This document shows positions 45,002 to 54,629 of a stretch of 64,000 bases of DNA, in pieces. The translations under genes and the position numbers were made by a program. A model generated the notes under the pieces. It did no database searches, was not told the DNA's origin, and was given only the letters and a program-made list of their open reading frames with translations. Source of the stretch: Bryobacteraceae bacterium (GTDB lineage: Bacteria; Acidobacteriota; Terriglobia; Bryobacterales; Bryobacteraceae); NCBI GenBank assembly GCA_030041495.1, contig JASHNT010000135.1, positions 1-64,000 on the forward strand. The letters are read 5' to 3'. The first letter of the stretch is position 1. Every line of letters starts with the position of its first letter.

Positions 45002-45402
45002 CCCGCCGGTTCCAGGACGTTCAGGTACAGCATCTGGTCGATCAGTCCGGGTTGTTTGGGCATCTTCACGGCGATTCCCATCAGTCCCGCTGGAGTCTTT
45101 CCCGGTACTCGGAACCGCAGTTCTGTTCCGTTCATTGACAGAATGTCCGCTTGATACGCTGTGTCGTCATCGCTCACCAGGTACAGTGCTTCGATGTGCT
45201 GCGGGTCGAGTGCGTAACCGCTTACCGTGACGATTGTCAGCGGCCGGACTTCCACCGGCATGGCTTGCAGCATCACCGGTTCGGGCGCGGGCAGGGTGGC
45301 GAATAACCTCCAGCCGGGAATCACTGTCAAAACCAGCACCAAAACCAGAAAGGTTCGATGGATCCAAGACATCTTCACAGGCGTCCCATCTGCGTGTAAC
45401 AT
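44998..45402 (-). CDS. Membrane-anchored IPT/TIG-like domain protein
   Basis: From the ATG at 45402 (AGGAG 6 nt upstream) the protein has 134 residues. A single N-terminal anchor, IHRTFLVLVLVLTVIPGWRLFA, is followed by one small beta domain, RPLTIVTVSGYALDPQHIEALYLVSD through RFRVPGKTPAGLMGIAVK, which resembles an IPT/TIG domain. The upstream in-frame extension to 45516 is rejected because it lacks a ribosome site and would bury the anchor. The gene overlaps the stop of its convergent neighbour by 4 nt. Function unknown. Confidence 0.6.
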   Translation of the reverse strand: MLHADGTPVKMSWIHRTFLVLVLVLTVIPGWRLFATLPAPEPVMLQAMPVEVRPLTIVTVSGYALDPQHIEALYLVSDDDTAYQADILSMNGTELRFRVPGKTPAGLMGIAVKMPKQPGLIDQMLYLNVLEPAG

Positions 45403-45583
45403 ACTCGGCTCCTGACATATCCTACGCAGCAATCGCGGGGCCGGATGAGTGTTCGTGGAATCAGTCACTTGCATAGCGCAATTCCGCTCGATGGGGCATT
45501 TGGCGCAGCATCCCACCGCCTTCCCCGCTCATACACTTGGACTCGGCGGGTCACGTTCGTGGCACAATAAGGCTCTCTGCGTT

Positions 45584-48106
45584 GTGCGGACGCCTCGCGC
45601 AAGTCGGGTTTGGATCGGGTTTTTGGCGGCCTGCGCGATCGCGGTCTCGCCGGCCGAAGCGCAAGCGGCCGAACTGCACGGTCATATCAAAGACGAGAGT
45701 GGAGCTCCCGTTGGCGGTGCGCATGTCGCGGTGCGTCCGTCTCCGCCCCCTTCTCCCCCTTCGGCCGGCGGTCCGTGGCAGACCGACACCGATCCGGATG
45801 GAGCCTTCTCGGTGACCTTGCCCTCCGATGGCGACTACCTCGTCGATGTCCAACGCCAAGGCTACTACCAGCTCCTCGGCCAAACAGTCCACATCGAAAC
45901 CTCGCAAGAGGTTACGCTGACCATCGACACCGTCCGCGAAGTGTTCCAATCCGTCGACGTGAGTGAGCAGCCATCCCCCGTGGATATCACCCAAACTCAA
46001 AATGAAGAGCGCCTCACCGGCACCGAAATCAACGACGTTCTCTATCCCAACAGCCACAGCCTGGTGGACTCCGTGAAAATGATGCCCGGAGTGTTGGTGG
46101 ACTCCGGCGGTGGTTTACACTTCAACGGCTCCACGGGCGATCAAGTCGAATACCTGCTGAACGGATTCAACATCGCCAATCCGGTTTCAGGTCAGTTCAA
46201 TACGGCGCTGGCAGTGGAAGGGATTCGCTCGGTCGATTATTCCTCCGGCCGCTATTCGCCCGAGTTTGGCAAAGGGTCGGCAGGCGTGCTGGCGATCAAC
46301 ACTGAGTCCGGCACGGACAACTTCCATTTCACCGCGACGGACTTCATTCCGGGCATCGATATCCAGCAAGGCGTCCGGCTCGGCAATTGGTATCCGCGAA
46401 TCGGCATTTCCGGTCCGATCAAACGGGGAAAAGCCTGGTTCTCCGATACTCTCGGCGCCGAATACAACAACACCCTGGTAACCGGTCTCCCTTCCGGCCA
46501 GAACACCAGCAGTGGATGGAACGGCTACAACCTGCTGCACGCGCAATGGAATCTATCGCCGCGCAACATCGTGATCGGCGATTTCATGATCAATCGCGGC
46601 ACGGATGACCGCTTCGGCTTGGGCGTTCTCGATCCCGTCTCCACCACTCAGACCGTGCACACCCATGAGTATTTCGCAAGCGCGAAGGATCAAGTCTATC
46701 TGGGCAACCGCTCGATGATCCAATTCGGATACGCGCACAACGATTTCTTCACGGGCCAGACTCCGCAAGGCGACGCCACGTATGTTTACGGACCGCAGGG
46801 GCGCAGCGGCAACTACTTCGTCACCGGGACGCAACAGTCCTCGCGCGACGAAGCGCTGGTGCAGGGTTACGTCCCGCAATTTCATCTGCTCGGCACACAC
46901 CAGATTCAAGCCGGTCTCGACACGGACTTGCTGCACTACAATGGCAACTTCAGCCGCACCAGTTATGAGGTGACCGGATTTGGAGCCCAAATCCTTTCCG
47001 AGACAACCTTCACCGGCTCCGGCGTGTTTCACGTTCGCGACGCGGAAGCCGCGCCGTGGATCCTGGACACCTGGCGCGCCGCCAAGCGCCTCCAGATCGA
47101 GGTTGGCGCGCGTCAGGATTGGGACCGCCGCGTGGACCAAGCCGCCTGGTCTCCGCGAGCCTCCTTTTCCTGGGCTCCCTTCGCCTCCGGTCTCACCCGC
47201 ATCTCCGGCGGCTACTCGGTGGCGCATGACGCCGTTGCGCTGGCTCCTTTCGGCATGGTGCTGGACCAAACCGCTCTCACCACCACTTACAACGCGAACG
47301 GAACGCCGGAAGGTCCGCCGGCCCCGAGTTCTTTCACCCTGCCATCTGGAGGGCTGCGCCTCCCAACCGCGGCCAATTGGAGCCTCAACCTCGACCGCCA
47401 GATCACCTCCCATCTGTTCGCCGGCGTCAAATACCTGCGCCGCCGCGGCACCGACGGGTTCGATTTCGTGAACACGCTCGCCCCCAATGCTCCGCCTTCG
47501 GTGCTGCCGCTGCCGGGCGGCGCGGAGCCCGGCGTCTATCAGCTCGAGAACCTGCGCCGCGATGATTACGATTCGGTGCAGGTCGCTGTTCATCAGACTT
47601 TCTCCGGGCAGTACGAATGGATGGTCTCTTACACTCGTTCGAGCGCTCTTTCAAACGCCGTGCTGAACGCGAATTCAGCGGAGCCTTTGCAAGTTCTCCC
47701 GAACTTGGTTCCGATGCCCTGGGATGCGCCCAACCGGCTAATGGGTTGGGCCTACCTGCCCGTGCCGTTCCAGAAGAAAGAGAAGAAGTGGGCCATCGCC
47801 GCGCTGGTGGACGCGCGCTCCGGTTTCCCCTTTTCCGTCCAGCAGCAAACCGGAATAATCAGCGGCGCGGTCGATTCCTACCGCTATCCCTTCAATTTCG
47901 ATCTCAACCTCGCCATCGAGAGGATGGTCACGCTTCACGGCCTGCGCTTCGCCCTGCGTCTCGGCGTGGACAATCTGACGGACTCCAGAAATCCCACCGC
48001 TGTCGAAAACGTGATCGGCGCAGCCAACTATCTCCAGTTCTTAGGCGACGAAGGCCGCCATTTCGTCGTTCGCATCCGCTTCTTCGGACGCGCGGGAACG
48101 AAATAA
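45584..48106 (+). CDS. TonB-dependent receptor with N-terminal carboxypeptidase-regulatory domain
   Basis: From the GTG at 45584 the protein has 840 residues with signal peptide VWIGFLAACAIAVSPAEAQA. A carboxypeptidase-regulatory-like domain follows (LHGHIKDESGAPVGGAHVAVR through VDVQRQGYYQLLG), then a plug (SVKMMPGVLVDSGGGLHFNGS) and a 22-strand-type barrel ending in HFVVRIRFFGRAG. Upstream in-frame starts (45491, 45449) would give N-terminal residues that do not look like a signal peptide. Such receptors take up large ligands (oligosaccharides, siderophores) with TonB energy; the ligand is unknown. The gene converges with the pseudogene at 48137. Confidence 0.85.
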   Translation: MRTPRASRVWIGFLAACAIAVSPAEAQAAELHGHIKDESGAPVGGAHVAVRPSPPPSPPSAGGPWQTDTDPDGAFSVTLPSDGDYLVDVQRQGYYQLLGQTVHIETSQEVTLTIDTVREVFQSVDVSEQPSPVDITQTQNEERLTGTEINDVLYPNSHSLVDSVKMMPGVLVDSGGGLHFNGSTGDQVEYLLNGFNIANPVSGQFNTALAVEGIRSVDYSSGRYSPEFGKGSAGVLAINTESGTDNFHFTATDFIPGIDIQQGVRLGNWYPRIGISGPIKRGKAWFSDTLGAEYNNTLVTGLPSGQNTSSGWNGYNLLHAQWNLSPRNIVIGDFMINRGTDDRFGLGVLDPVSTTQTVHTHEYFASAKDQVYLGNRSMIQFGYAHNDFFTGQTPQGDATYVYGPQGRSGNYFVTGTQQSSRDEALVQGYVPQFHLLGTHQIQAGLDTDLLHYNGNFSRTSYEVTGFGAQILSETTFTGSGVFHVRDAEAAPWILDTWRAAKRLQIEVGARQDWDRRVDQAAWSPRASFSWAPFASGLTRISGGYSVAHDAVALAPFGMVLDQTALTTTYNANGTPEGPPAPSSFTLPSGGLRLPTAANWSLNLDRQITSHLFAGVKYLRRRGTDGFDFVNTLAPNAPPSVLPLPGGAEPGVYQLENLRRDDYDSVQVAVHQTFSGQYEWMVSYTRSSALSNAVLNANSAEPLQVLPNLVPMPWDAPNRLMGWAYLPVPFQKKEKKWAIAALVDARSGFPFSVQQQTGIISGAVDSYRYPFNFDLNLAIERMVTLHGLRFALRLGVDNLTDSRNPTAVENVIGAANYLQFLGDEGRHFVVRIRFFGRAGTK

Positions 48107-48136
48107 AGGCCTTCGTCGAGGCGCTCCGGTGCTCTC

Positions 48137-49703
48137 TTACCGCTTCGGAGCCCAGCCGACGGTTAGCGTCGCCATGACGCTACGCCCAGGTAGTAGATTC
48201 ACCTGGTCGCCCGGATTCGGTGCGTAAGCAATGGCTGCGGTCGCCGCGGTGTAGGGCGTGACCCCGACGAGGTTGTGACTGTTCGCGAGATTGTTGATCG
48301 CCAGGCCGAGCTTGCTGCCGCGCAGCCAGGATCGGTTCTTGATCGTGTAATTCGCGAAGAAGTTGACCAGGGTGAACGGTTGGATGGTGATCGCCTGATC
48401 CACGGGAACCGGAATGGGAACTCCTCCAACCATTTCGGTGAGGGTGCCGTTGTCGTTGTACATTGTGCCGACACGCTTGTCGACCAAGCCGAAGTCCCAG
48501 TTCGTATGCCGGTATAGGAGGCTTATGGTTTCGATGTTCTTGGGCGAATCTGCCTCCCATAGGCCGCCGTTCGGCCAACCGCCGCCTTCCTGATACTTCG
48601 CCGAGCCGAGTGACGCATTCAGGTACAACGTGAATCCCCAGCCGATGACAATATTGCTCTCGGCCTCAATCCCCTTGGTGTTTAAGGGTCCGCTGGGGAC
48701 AAAGACCAGTTCGTCGGTGGTGGGATCGGTATAAGAGTCGTAGGCGTTCTGGAAGTGGACGTAATAGGCGTCGGCATCCAAGGTCCACCGGCAGAATTTA
48801 ACGACCGAACCGATTTGATACGTTTTGGCGAGCTGTGGTTTAGGCGTCACCACCGGGTTGCCGTTCAAGGTGTCAAACGCCGCGCTGGGCGGGATCACGC
48901 TGCCTTCGGACCACTGGGCGTAGGCCGACCAGTTGCTCTTGATGAAGTAGCGGGCAGCTACATTCGGCAGCCAGTTGTTCCAATTCATGGCATGGGTAGT
49001 GAACGCGCCGCCGCCAATGCAAATGGGCGCGCCCGTGACCGGGTCCTTGGCCGCGGTGCCGCCCAAGCAGCCCACGGTCTTGCCGTTGTCCTGATATTGG
49101 TTCAACGTCATCTCGGAAAAACGTCTTCCCCTGTCCGAGCCCGATCCCGTTCGGATTGAGACTGAAGGTGCCGGGAGCGTAGTTCACATACTCGGCGTAG
49201 TCGGCCAGCGGAGACATGAAATTCTTAATGAAGTCCTGAGTGACTTCGGTTCTGGCGGAGGTCGCCTCCAGAGTGTTGCCCAAGGGCGCGGTCGCCGCGG
49301 CATTCGAGATGCTTTCTGCAACCGTGACCGTAGTTGACACGCTCTCCACAGTCAACTTGATCGGGACGTCCAGCGTTCCGCCCGGGCTCACCTCTGCGCC
49401 GGGGCGTGACGTTGCGGAAAAGCCGGGCGCCTGGGCGCTGACCGAGTAGTTGCCGGCCGGAAGATCCGGAATCGCGAACCTCCCGTCGCTGCCGCTGGTG
49501 ACCTCGCGCGCGGTTTGGCCGGAATCGGAGATCGCTTGCACGTCGGCCCCCGAGATGGCCTTGCCGGCCTGATCGAGGACCGTACCGGTTATGGTTCCGG
49601 CCGCAGCTTGTGCGCGAAGAATTTGACCGGGTCCCGCGGCGCACAAAAGCGCTGCAACTCCGAGTGCGAATACACGTCCGCACCCATTCAGAATACACTC
49701 CAT
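48137..49703 (-). pseudogene. TonB-dependent receptor with internal deletion and frame change
   Basis: The 5' part (49703 to about 49113) codes for a signal peptide, a carboxypeptidase-regulatory domain (GTITGTVLDQAGKAISGADV) and the start of the plug, ending in GIGLGQGKTFFR. At 49112-49115 the frame changes and a barrel C-terminal part follows at once, EMTLNQYQDNGKTVGCLGG and on to VMATLTVGWAPKR at 48137. In intact relatives several hundred residues separate these two blocks, so the middle (rest of plug, first strands) has been deleted. A single broken copy remains; it is unlikely to function. Confidence 0.78.
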
Positions 49704-49867
49704 GCTTGATTTCCCTCCCTCGACAGACAGGTCGCTAAAAGACTTGTCTCAGCCTAAAGGCCGATCATGTCAACCCGATGTCGAACGAGTTAAAAAACCG
49801 CGCGAGGGGCCTCTGCCGGCGCCGCCAGCTTGACTGAATGGGGACGAACAAGAGGTACTATCGAAGC

Positions 49868-50308
49868 ATGTTCCGCACACTGCTCTCCACTTCCGGAGAC
49901 TGGAGCTTGCTTCTGCTGCGCCTGGCCCTGGGCGTGGTCATTTTGCCGCACGGTCTGCAGAAAACCTTCGGATGGTTCGGAGGCGCGGGATTCAGTGCCA
50001 TGATGAAGGGATTCGAGGCGGGAGGCATCCCGCCACTGTTCGCCTTCCTCGCCATCTGCGCTGAATTCCTGGGCGGGCTGGGGCTGATCGTCGGCCTGCT
50101 CAGCCGCATCGCCGCCTTCGGAATCCTATGCAACATGCTGGTGGCGATATACCGCGTTCACTGGGTGAACGGGTTCTTCATGAACTGGGCAGGGAACCAG
50201 AAGGGCGAGGGCTTTGAGTTTCACATTCTCGCGATCGGCATCGCCCTTGCGATTATCATTCGGGGCGCGGGAGCGCTCTCGCTCGACCGCGCCCTATCGA
50301 AGCGTTAA
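49868..50308 (+). CDS. DoxX-family membrane protein
   Basis: From the ATG at 49868 the protein has 146 residues with four predicted membrane helices: WSLLLLRLALGVVILPHGLQK, FAFLAICAEFLGGLGLIVGLL, IAAFGILCNMLVAIY and FHILAIGIALAIIIRGAGAL. The HGLQKTFGWFGG and AEFLGGLGL blocks are DoxX landmarks. DoxX-like proteins are linked to redox or sulfur metabolism in some species, but most have no assigned activity. GAGG is 11 nt upstream; an ATG at 49838 would add ten residues. Confidence 0.85.
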   Translation: MFRTLLSTSGDWSLLLLRLALGVVILPHGLQKTFGWFGGAGFSAMMKGFEAGGIPPLFAFLAICAEFLGGLGLIVGLLSRIAAFGILCNMLVAIYRVHWVNGFFMNWAGNQKGEGFEFHILAIGIALAIIIRGAGALSLDRALSKR

Positions 50309-50320
50309 CGCCCCAATGCG

Positions 50321-51205
50321 TTAGCGCCGTTCGTCCCTATGCTCCTCGCGTGGCGCGGGCCGTCCGTGGCGAGCCGCGTCGCGCTCGGCTGGGGAACGTG
50401 GGTGCAGTGCGTGCGACTCCGCCGGCCGGGGCGTGTTCGCGGGGAACCTCCGGACGCCCTCATAGGGATGGACGTAGGTCAGGCGATTGGCCCAGGTCCG
50501 GCCCCACGGATGATTGTTGACGAACACCACGTGCCCGCCCCAATCGAAGTGGCCGAATCCCGGCCCCCAGCCCCATGGATTGAAAAACGCCCCGATCGTG
50601 ATCCCGAACCGGAAACTAATGGCTGCACCGACCGCGAAGCCCGGACGCGGCGGATAAAACACCACCGCCGGATCGTAGTAAGGCACCACGATGAAGGCCG
50701 GATTCACCGGCAGGATGGTAATGTACGGTCCGCCGCCCACCACCACCTGGGCGTTGGTCCGCAAGTAACCGAAATCGCGGGCCTTTTTTCGATTGCGCTG
50801 GATCGCGTCCATCACGTCGCCTTGTTGCGTTAGGAATGCGTTCCCGATCTGGGTAGTCCAGTTCATATCCGAGGCCATCATCTCCAGTACGGATGGAAAC
50901 GGAAGCAGCGCTTGCACGCTGGGATCCCACGGCAATTGGTCGGCCTGGATCGCGTTGGCCAGAGCCTGTCCGGTCAGATAATGATGCTGATCCGACCACA
51001 TTGCGGCGGGTCCGACTTCGTCCGGATATGTTGCCGCAGCCAGAATCTGCGCCACCAGAGGGTCCGGGTAGAGCGCGATCCGCGCCGTTAGCTGGTCGAG
51101 CTGCGCCGGCGGCAACATGGGCGGCGGAGCTTGGCCATAAGCGGGCGCGACCGCAAGCGCGGCCAGTACGAGACCTACTGCCGGTACTGCTCTTCGAGAC
51201 ATCAT
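50321..51205 (-). CDS. DUF3300 family secreted protein
   Basis: From the ATG at 51205 (GGAGGA 10 nt upstream) the protein has 294 residues with signal peptide SRRAVPAVGLVLAALAVAPAYG. The diagnostic DUF3300 block is LDQLTARIALYPDPLVAQIL and AATYPDEV, then DPSVQALLPFPSVLEMMA and WTTQIGNAFLTQQGDVMDAIQ. The C-terminal half is rich in Trp, Gly, Pro and His (NPWGWGPGFGHFDWGGH), ending in an Arg/His-rich tail. The family is exported and of unknown function. Confidence 0.85.
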   Translation of the reverse strand: MMSRRAVPAVGLVLAALAVAPAYGQAPPPMLPPAQLDQLTARIALYPDPLVAQILAAATYPDEVGPAAMWSDQHHYLTGQALANAIQADQLPWDPSVQALLPFPSVLEMMASDMNWTTQIGNAFLTQQGDVMDAIQRNRKKARDFGYLRTNAQVVVGGGPYITILPVNPAFIVVPYYDPAVVFYPPRPGFAVGAAISFRFGITIGAFFNPWGWGPGFGHFDWGGHVVFVNNHPWGRTWANRLTYVHPYEGVRRFPANTPRPAESHALHPRSPAERDAARHGRPAPREEHRDERR

Positions 51206-51373
51206 TGAATTTAGTTCCTCCATCCGCCAAGACGATCCGGGTCCCGGCGACGTTTCCCACTCTCCGAAGGCTACCAAATCTTAATTGTCCGAGGTGCTCC
51301 AGTGGAGTCCGCGTCCTCACTCTGCTAGTTTGGAAAGACGCCTGAAGACCTCCAACCTTCCGTCAAGCCGCTG

Positions 51374-53146
51374 TTGATCTTTGACGGCCGCTGTGGCTTT
51401 TGCCGCATCTGGATCGAGTATTGGAAAAGGCTCACCGGTGAGGCGATGGATTACGCGCCTTCGCAGGAAGTAGCCGAACGCTATCCGCAAATCCCCGCCG
51501 CGGCTTTTTCGCAATCCGTCCAACTGGTGCGCACGGACGGCTCCGTCGCTTCCGGGGCGCGCGCCGTGTTTGAAACGCTGGGGCGGACGCCGCTGTATGA
51601 ATCCTCGCGCCTGTTCGCCTCGATCTCCGAGTTTTCCTACGCGTTCATCGCGCGCCATCGCGACCTGTTTTACTGGCTCACGCGGTTGACCGTCGGCCGC
51701 AGGCTTGAGCCTTCCCGGTTCGCCTATACCCAGCGGCTGTTTCTGCGCGCACTCGCCGTAATCTACGCCGTGGCGTTTGCCTCGCTGGCGACGCAAATCA
51801 CCGGATTGGTCGGCGCGCAGGGTATCGCTCCGTTGCGTGAGTACCTGGCTCGGATCGCCGCCAATTTCGGAGTCATCCGCTATCTTGACTTGCCCACCGT
51901 GTTCTGGCTGAACCCGGGGAATCTCCCGCTGCGCGTTTTGGCATGGGCCGGCGTGGCGGTCGCCGGCTTGCTGTTATTCGACCGCATGGAGCGTTTCATC
52001 CTGCTCCTGCTCTACGGTCTGTATTTGTCCTTCGACATGGCTGGCCAGATGTTTCTTTCCTTCCAATGGGACTCGCTGTTGCTCGAAGCCGGCTTCCTGG
52101 CGATCTTCTTCGGCCGCTCCGTCGCGGGGGAGCGCGTGATCGCCTGGTTGTTTCGATGCCTGGCGTTCCGGCTCTATTTTCTTTCCGGATACGTGAAACT
52201 CGGCAGCCATGACCCGACCTGGGCCAACCGCAGCGCACTCCAGTATCACTATCACACCCAGCCCCTGCCAACGATTCTGGCCTGGTACGCCGACAAGCTC
52301 CCGGACTGGTTCCAGCACTTCTCTAGCGGCGCCGTGTTGGGCATCGAGCTGATGGCTCCGTTCCTGATCTTCGGCCCGCGCCTGTGGCGCATGACGGCGG
52401 CGTGGCTGCTGCTGGGATTGCAAGCGCTGATTTTCCTGACTGGCAATTACACTTTCTTCAACCTTCTGACCGTCGCGATCACCCTGTTCCTGTTCGACGA
52501 CCAGGCGCTTCGCGGACTCGCCCGTAAACTGCGCATCGCGGTAACCCCAGCTCTTCAGGCGACCCGGCGAGCCCGCATGGGGCTCGCGTTTCTCGCGGCC
52601 GTTATCCTGGTGCTGGGCGCGGCCCACATCATTCAAACCATCGAAGGGATTGCGCCGGAGCCGCTCGACACGATGGAGCGTCTCACCGCTCCGTTCCAGA
52701 TCGTCAACTCCTACGGCCTGTTCGCGGTCATGACCACCACCCGTGCGGAGATCGAGATTCAAGGATCCAACGACGGCAACGCCTGGAAAACCTACGAGTT
52801 CCGCTATAAGCCTGGCGGGCTCAATCGCGCGCCGCGCTGGGTTGAGCCGTTTCAACCGCGCCTGGACTGGCAGATGTGGTTTGCGGCGCTGAATAGTGTG
52901 CAGAACACTCCTTGGTTCGCCGGGCTGGTGATCCGCCTGTTACAGGGTTCGCCGGATGTAATTGGCCTTTTGGCCAACGACCCGTTTCCGGATCGTCCTC
53001 CGCGCTTTATTCGTGCGCTGGTCTACGACTACACGTTCACGAACCGCGCTACGCGGCGGCTCACCGGGGACTGGTGGCAGCGCACGCCGGTCGGCATATA
53101 TCTGGCGCCGGTGGCGCTGAAACCGTCGGCAAGTCATAGTAACTAG
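51374..53146 (+). CDS. DCC thiol-disulfide domain fused to lipase maturation factor-like membrane protein
   Basis: The only normal start is TTG 51374 (590 residues); a TAG is at 51326-51328 in frame. The N terminus MIFDGRCGFCRIWIEYW is the DxxC-xxC motif of the DCC (DUF393) thioredoxin-like family. From about residue 120 the chain turns into a membrane protein with roughly eight helices and the lipase-maturation-factor landmarks SFQWDSLLLEAGFLAIFF, WANRSALQYHYHTQPLPT and RLDWQMWFAALNS. LMF proteins assist folding of secreted lipases in eukaryotes; the bacterial role is unknown. The fusion suggests thiol chemistry coupled to protein folding in the membrane. Confidence 0.82.
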   Translation: MIFDGRCGFCRIWIEYWKRLTGEAMDYAPSQEVAERYPQIPAAAFSQSVQLVRTDGSVASGARAVFETLGRTPLYESSRLFASISEFSYAFIARHRDLFYWLTRLTVGRRLEPSRFAYTQRLFLRALAVIYAVAFASLATQITGLVGAQGIAPLREYLARIAANFGVIRYLDLPTVFWLNPGNLPLRVLAWAGVAVAGLLLFDRMERFILLLLYGLYLSFDMAGQMFLSFQWDSLLLEAGFLAIFFGRSVAGERVIAWLFRCLAFRLYFLSGYVKLGSHDPTWANRSALQYHYHTQPLPTILAWYADKLPDWFQHFSSGAVLGIELMAPFLIFGPRLWRMTAAWLLLGLQALIFLTGNYTFFNLLTVAITLFLFDDQALRGLARKLRIAVTPALQATRRARMGLAFLAAVILVLGAAHIIQTIEGIAPEPLDTMERLTAPFQIVNSYGLFAVMTTTRAEIEIQGSNDGNAWKTYEFRYKPGGLNRAPRWVEPFQPRLDWQMWFAALNSVQNTPWFAGLVIRLLQGSPDVIGLLANDPFPDRPPRFIRALVYDYTFTNRATRRLTGDWWQRTPVGIYLAPVALKPSASHSN

Positions 53147-53216
53147 GAGCCTTGGTCCCCGCAAAAAACGCCATGGCCCTGTAACCTGCCCGCGTCCCGG
53201 ACCAGTCTTATCTTTT

Positions 53217-53315
53217 GTTCGTCACGGGGCCTAACGCCCCGGTGTTCGCTACAGGGCATGGTGCCCTAAAGTTCGTTCAGGGCCTAGCTGCCCGACGGCC
53301 CATTTTAGTTTGGGC
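53217..53315 (+). repeat. Tandem 27-nt palindromic repeats plus a fourth hairpin
   Basis: Three 27-nt units follow each other without gap at 53217, 53244 and 53271. Each begins GTTCG and carries a short hairpin: GGGGC-CTAAC-GCCCC, AGGGCA-TGG-TGCCCT and GGGC-CTAGCT-GCCC. The hairpin bases differ but pairing is kept, the sign of a structured RNA or repeat family. A fourth hairpin, GCCCA-(8 nt)-TGGGC, at 53298-53315 follows. The array ends 54 nt before the DUF5666 gene and lies in its probable leader. The rest of the 223-nt gap shows nothing else. Confidence 0.65.
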
Positions 53316-53369
53316 TTACCGGCTGCCTTCCTGCGGGGGAAGAATCGAATCGTTTGGAGTAATGGTGAT

Positions 53370-54536
53370 ATGAAAGCTGTTCACAATCCAACGTGTATGA
53401 AGTCCGCACCAGCGGCGAAAGCCGCGGCGGCCGGCATGTTCTTGATGGCCGCGCTTGCCTCCGGGCTCGCTTATGGCCAGGCCGCTCCAACGGCGTCGGT
53501 GGTGGGGACCGTTACCAAGATCGATCCCTCTGCCAAGACCATGACCCTGAAAACCGACGCGGGCAAGGAATATACCGTGACCATGGAAGGCAAGGTCACC
53601 ATCCGCAAGATCGCCGCCGGGGAAACTGACGTCAGCAAGGCGGCCATCGTGCAGCCAAGCGACATCGCCGTGAACGACCGCGCGCAGGCCAAGGGTAAGC
53701 TGGACGGAGAAACCCTCGCCGCCGCGACCATCTTCGTGATGTCGCGCAGCGACGTGACCAAGACCCAGGACGCGGAACGCGCGGATTGGGAAAGGCGCGG
53801 CATCAGCGGTCCGGTCAGTGCGGTCAGCGCCGATTCGGTCACCATCACCGTGCGCACTTTAGCCGGTCCCCGCGCCACCGTGATCACGCTCGCGCCTAAC
53901 GCCGTCGTGCGGCGCTATGCGCCGGATTCGGTCAACTTCGCGGACGCGAAGGTTTCTTCGCTGGCTGAGATCAAGGTCGGTGACGAGGTGCGGGCGCGCG
54001 GCAATCAGGAAAACGGCAAAATGACCGCCGAAGAGATCGTCGCCGGAACGTTTAAGACCATGGCGGGTGTGATCAAGTCGATCAACGCCGCCTCCGGCGA
54101 GATTTTGGTGACCGACGTTGACACCAAGAAGCCGGTCACCATCCGCGTCAACAAGGATACGAGCCTGAAGAAGATTCAGCCGCAGTTCGCGCAGGCCATC
54201 GCCAACCAATTGCATCCGGAAAATGCCGCGAATGGCGATAACGGAAGAGGCGCGGGCCGCGGTCGCGGAGGACGCGGATTCGGGGGACGCGGCGGCGAGG
54301 TTCGCGGCAACGCCGACGTCGCCCAAATGCTCGATAACAGCCCCATGATTACTCTGGCCGATCTGAAAAACGGCGATGCGATCGTTGTCTCCAGCACGGT
54401 CGGCGCGGTCGCCGACAAAGTTACGGCGATCAAACTGTACGCCGGCGTGGAGCCGATCTTGACTAAGCCCGGCACCCAGGAGATGTCGCTGGGCGGCTGG
54501 AACCTGGGCAGCGGCGGCGGAGGCGGCGAGGATTAA
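53370..54536 (+). CDS. DUF5666-like secreted protein with RG-rich segment
   Basis: From the ATG at 53370 the protein has 388 residues; a GGAG stands 12 nt upstream. After signal peptide AAAAGMFLMAALASGLAYGQA come three OB-like repeats of DUF5666 type: SVVGTVTKIDPSAKTMTLKT, GPVSAVSADSVTITVRT and GVIKSINAASGEILVTDV, each with a following VxDRxxAKG-like strand. Near residues 290-315 is a low-complexity RG-rich stretch (GRGAGRGRGGRGFGGRGG). The chain ends GSGGGGGED. It is followed by the large TonB receptor with a similar Gly-rich insert. Function is unknown. Confidence 0.78.
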   Translation: MKAVHNPTCMKSAPAAKAAAAGMFLMAALASGLAYGQAAPTASVVGTVTKIDPSAKTMTLKTDAGKEYTVTMEGKVTIRKIAAGETDVSKAAIVQPSDIAVNDRAQAKGKLDGETLAAATIFVMSRSDVTKTQDAERADWERRGISGPVSAVSADSVTITVRTLAGPRATVITLAPNAVVRRYAPDSVNFADAKVSSLAEIKVGDEVRARGNQENGKMTAEEIVAGTFKTMAGVIKSINAASGEILVTDVDTKKPVTIRVNKDTSLKKIQPQFAQAIANQLHPENAANGDNGRGAGRGRGGRGFGGRGGEVRGNADVAQMLDNSPMITLADLKNGDAIVVSSTVGAVADKVTAIKLYAGVEPILTKPGTQEMSLGGWNLGSGGGGGED

Positions 54537-54629
54537 CACATTTCGCGCGCCATTCCGCTGTCTTTTTTGCGCGCGGCCAAGAACAAAAGAGTAAAACGAA
54601 TCAACAACAAAATCCAAGTTAGGAATCCG

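Noticed and set aside
50297-50335. Short inverted repeats (GCGTTAACGC, AACGC-CCAAT-GCGTT) between DoxX and DUF3300 genes
   Set aside because: Possible bidirectional terminator, but the stems are about 5 bp and no U tract follows on either strand.
53217-53315. CRISPR array
   Set aside because: The 27-nt units abut without spacers and the palindrome sequence changes from unit to unit; no cas genes are present.
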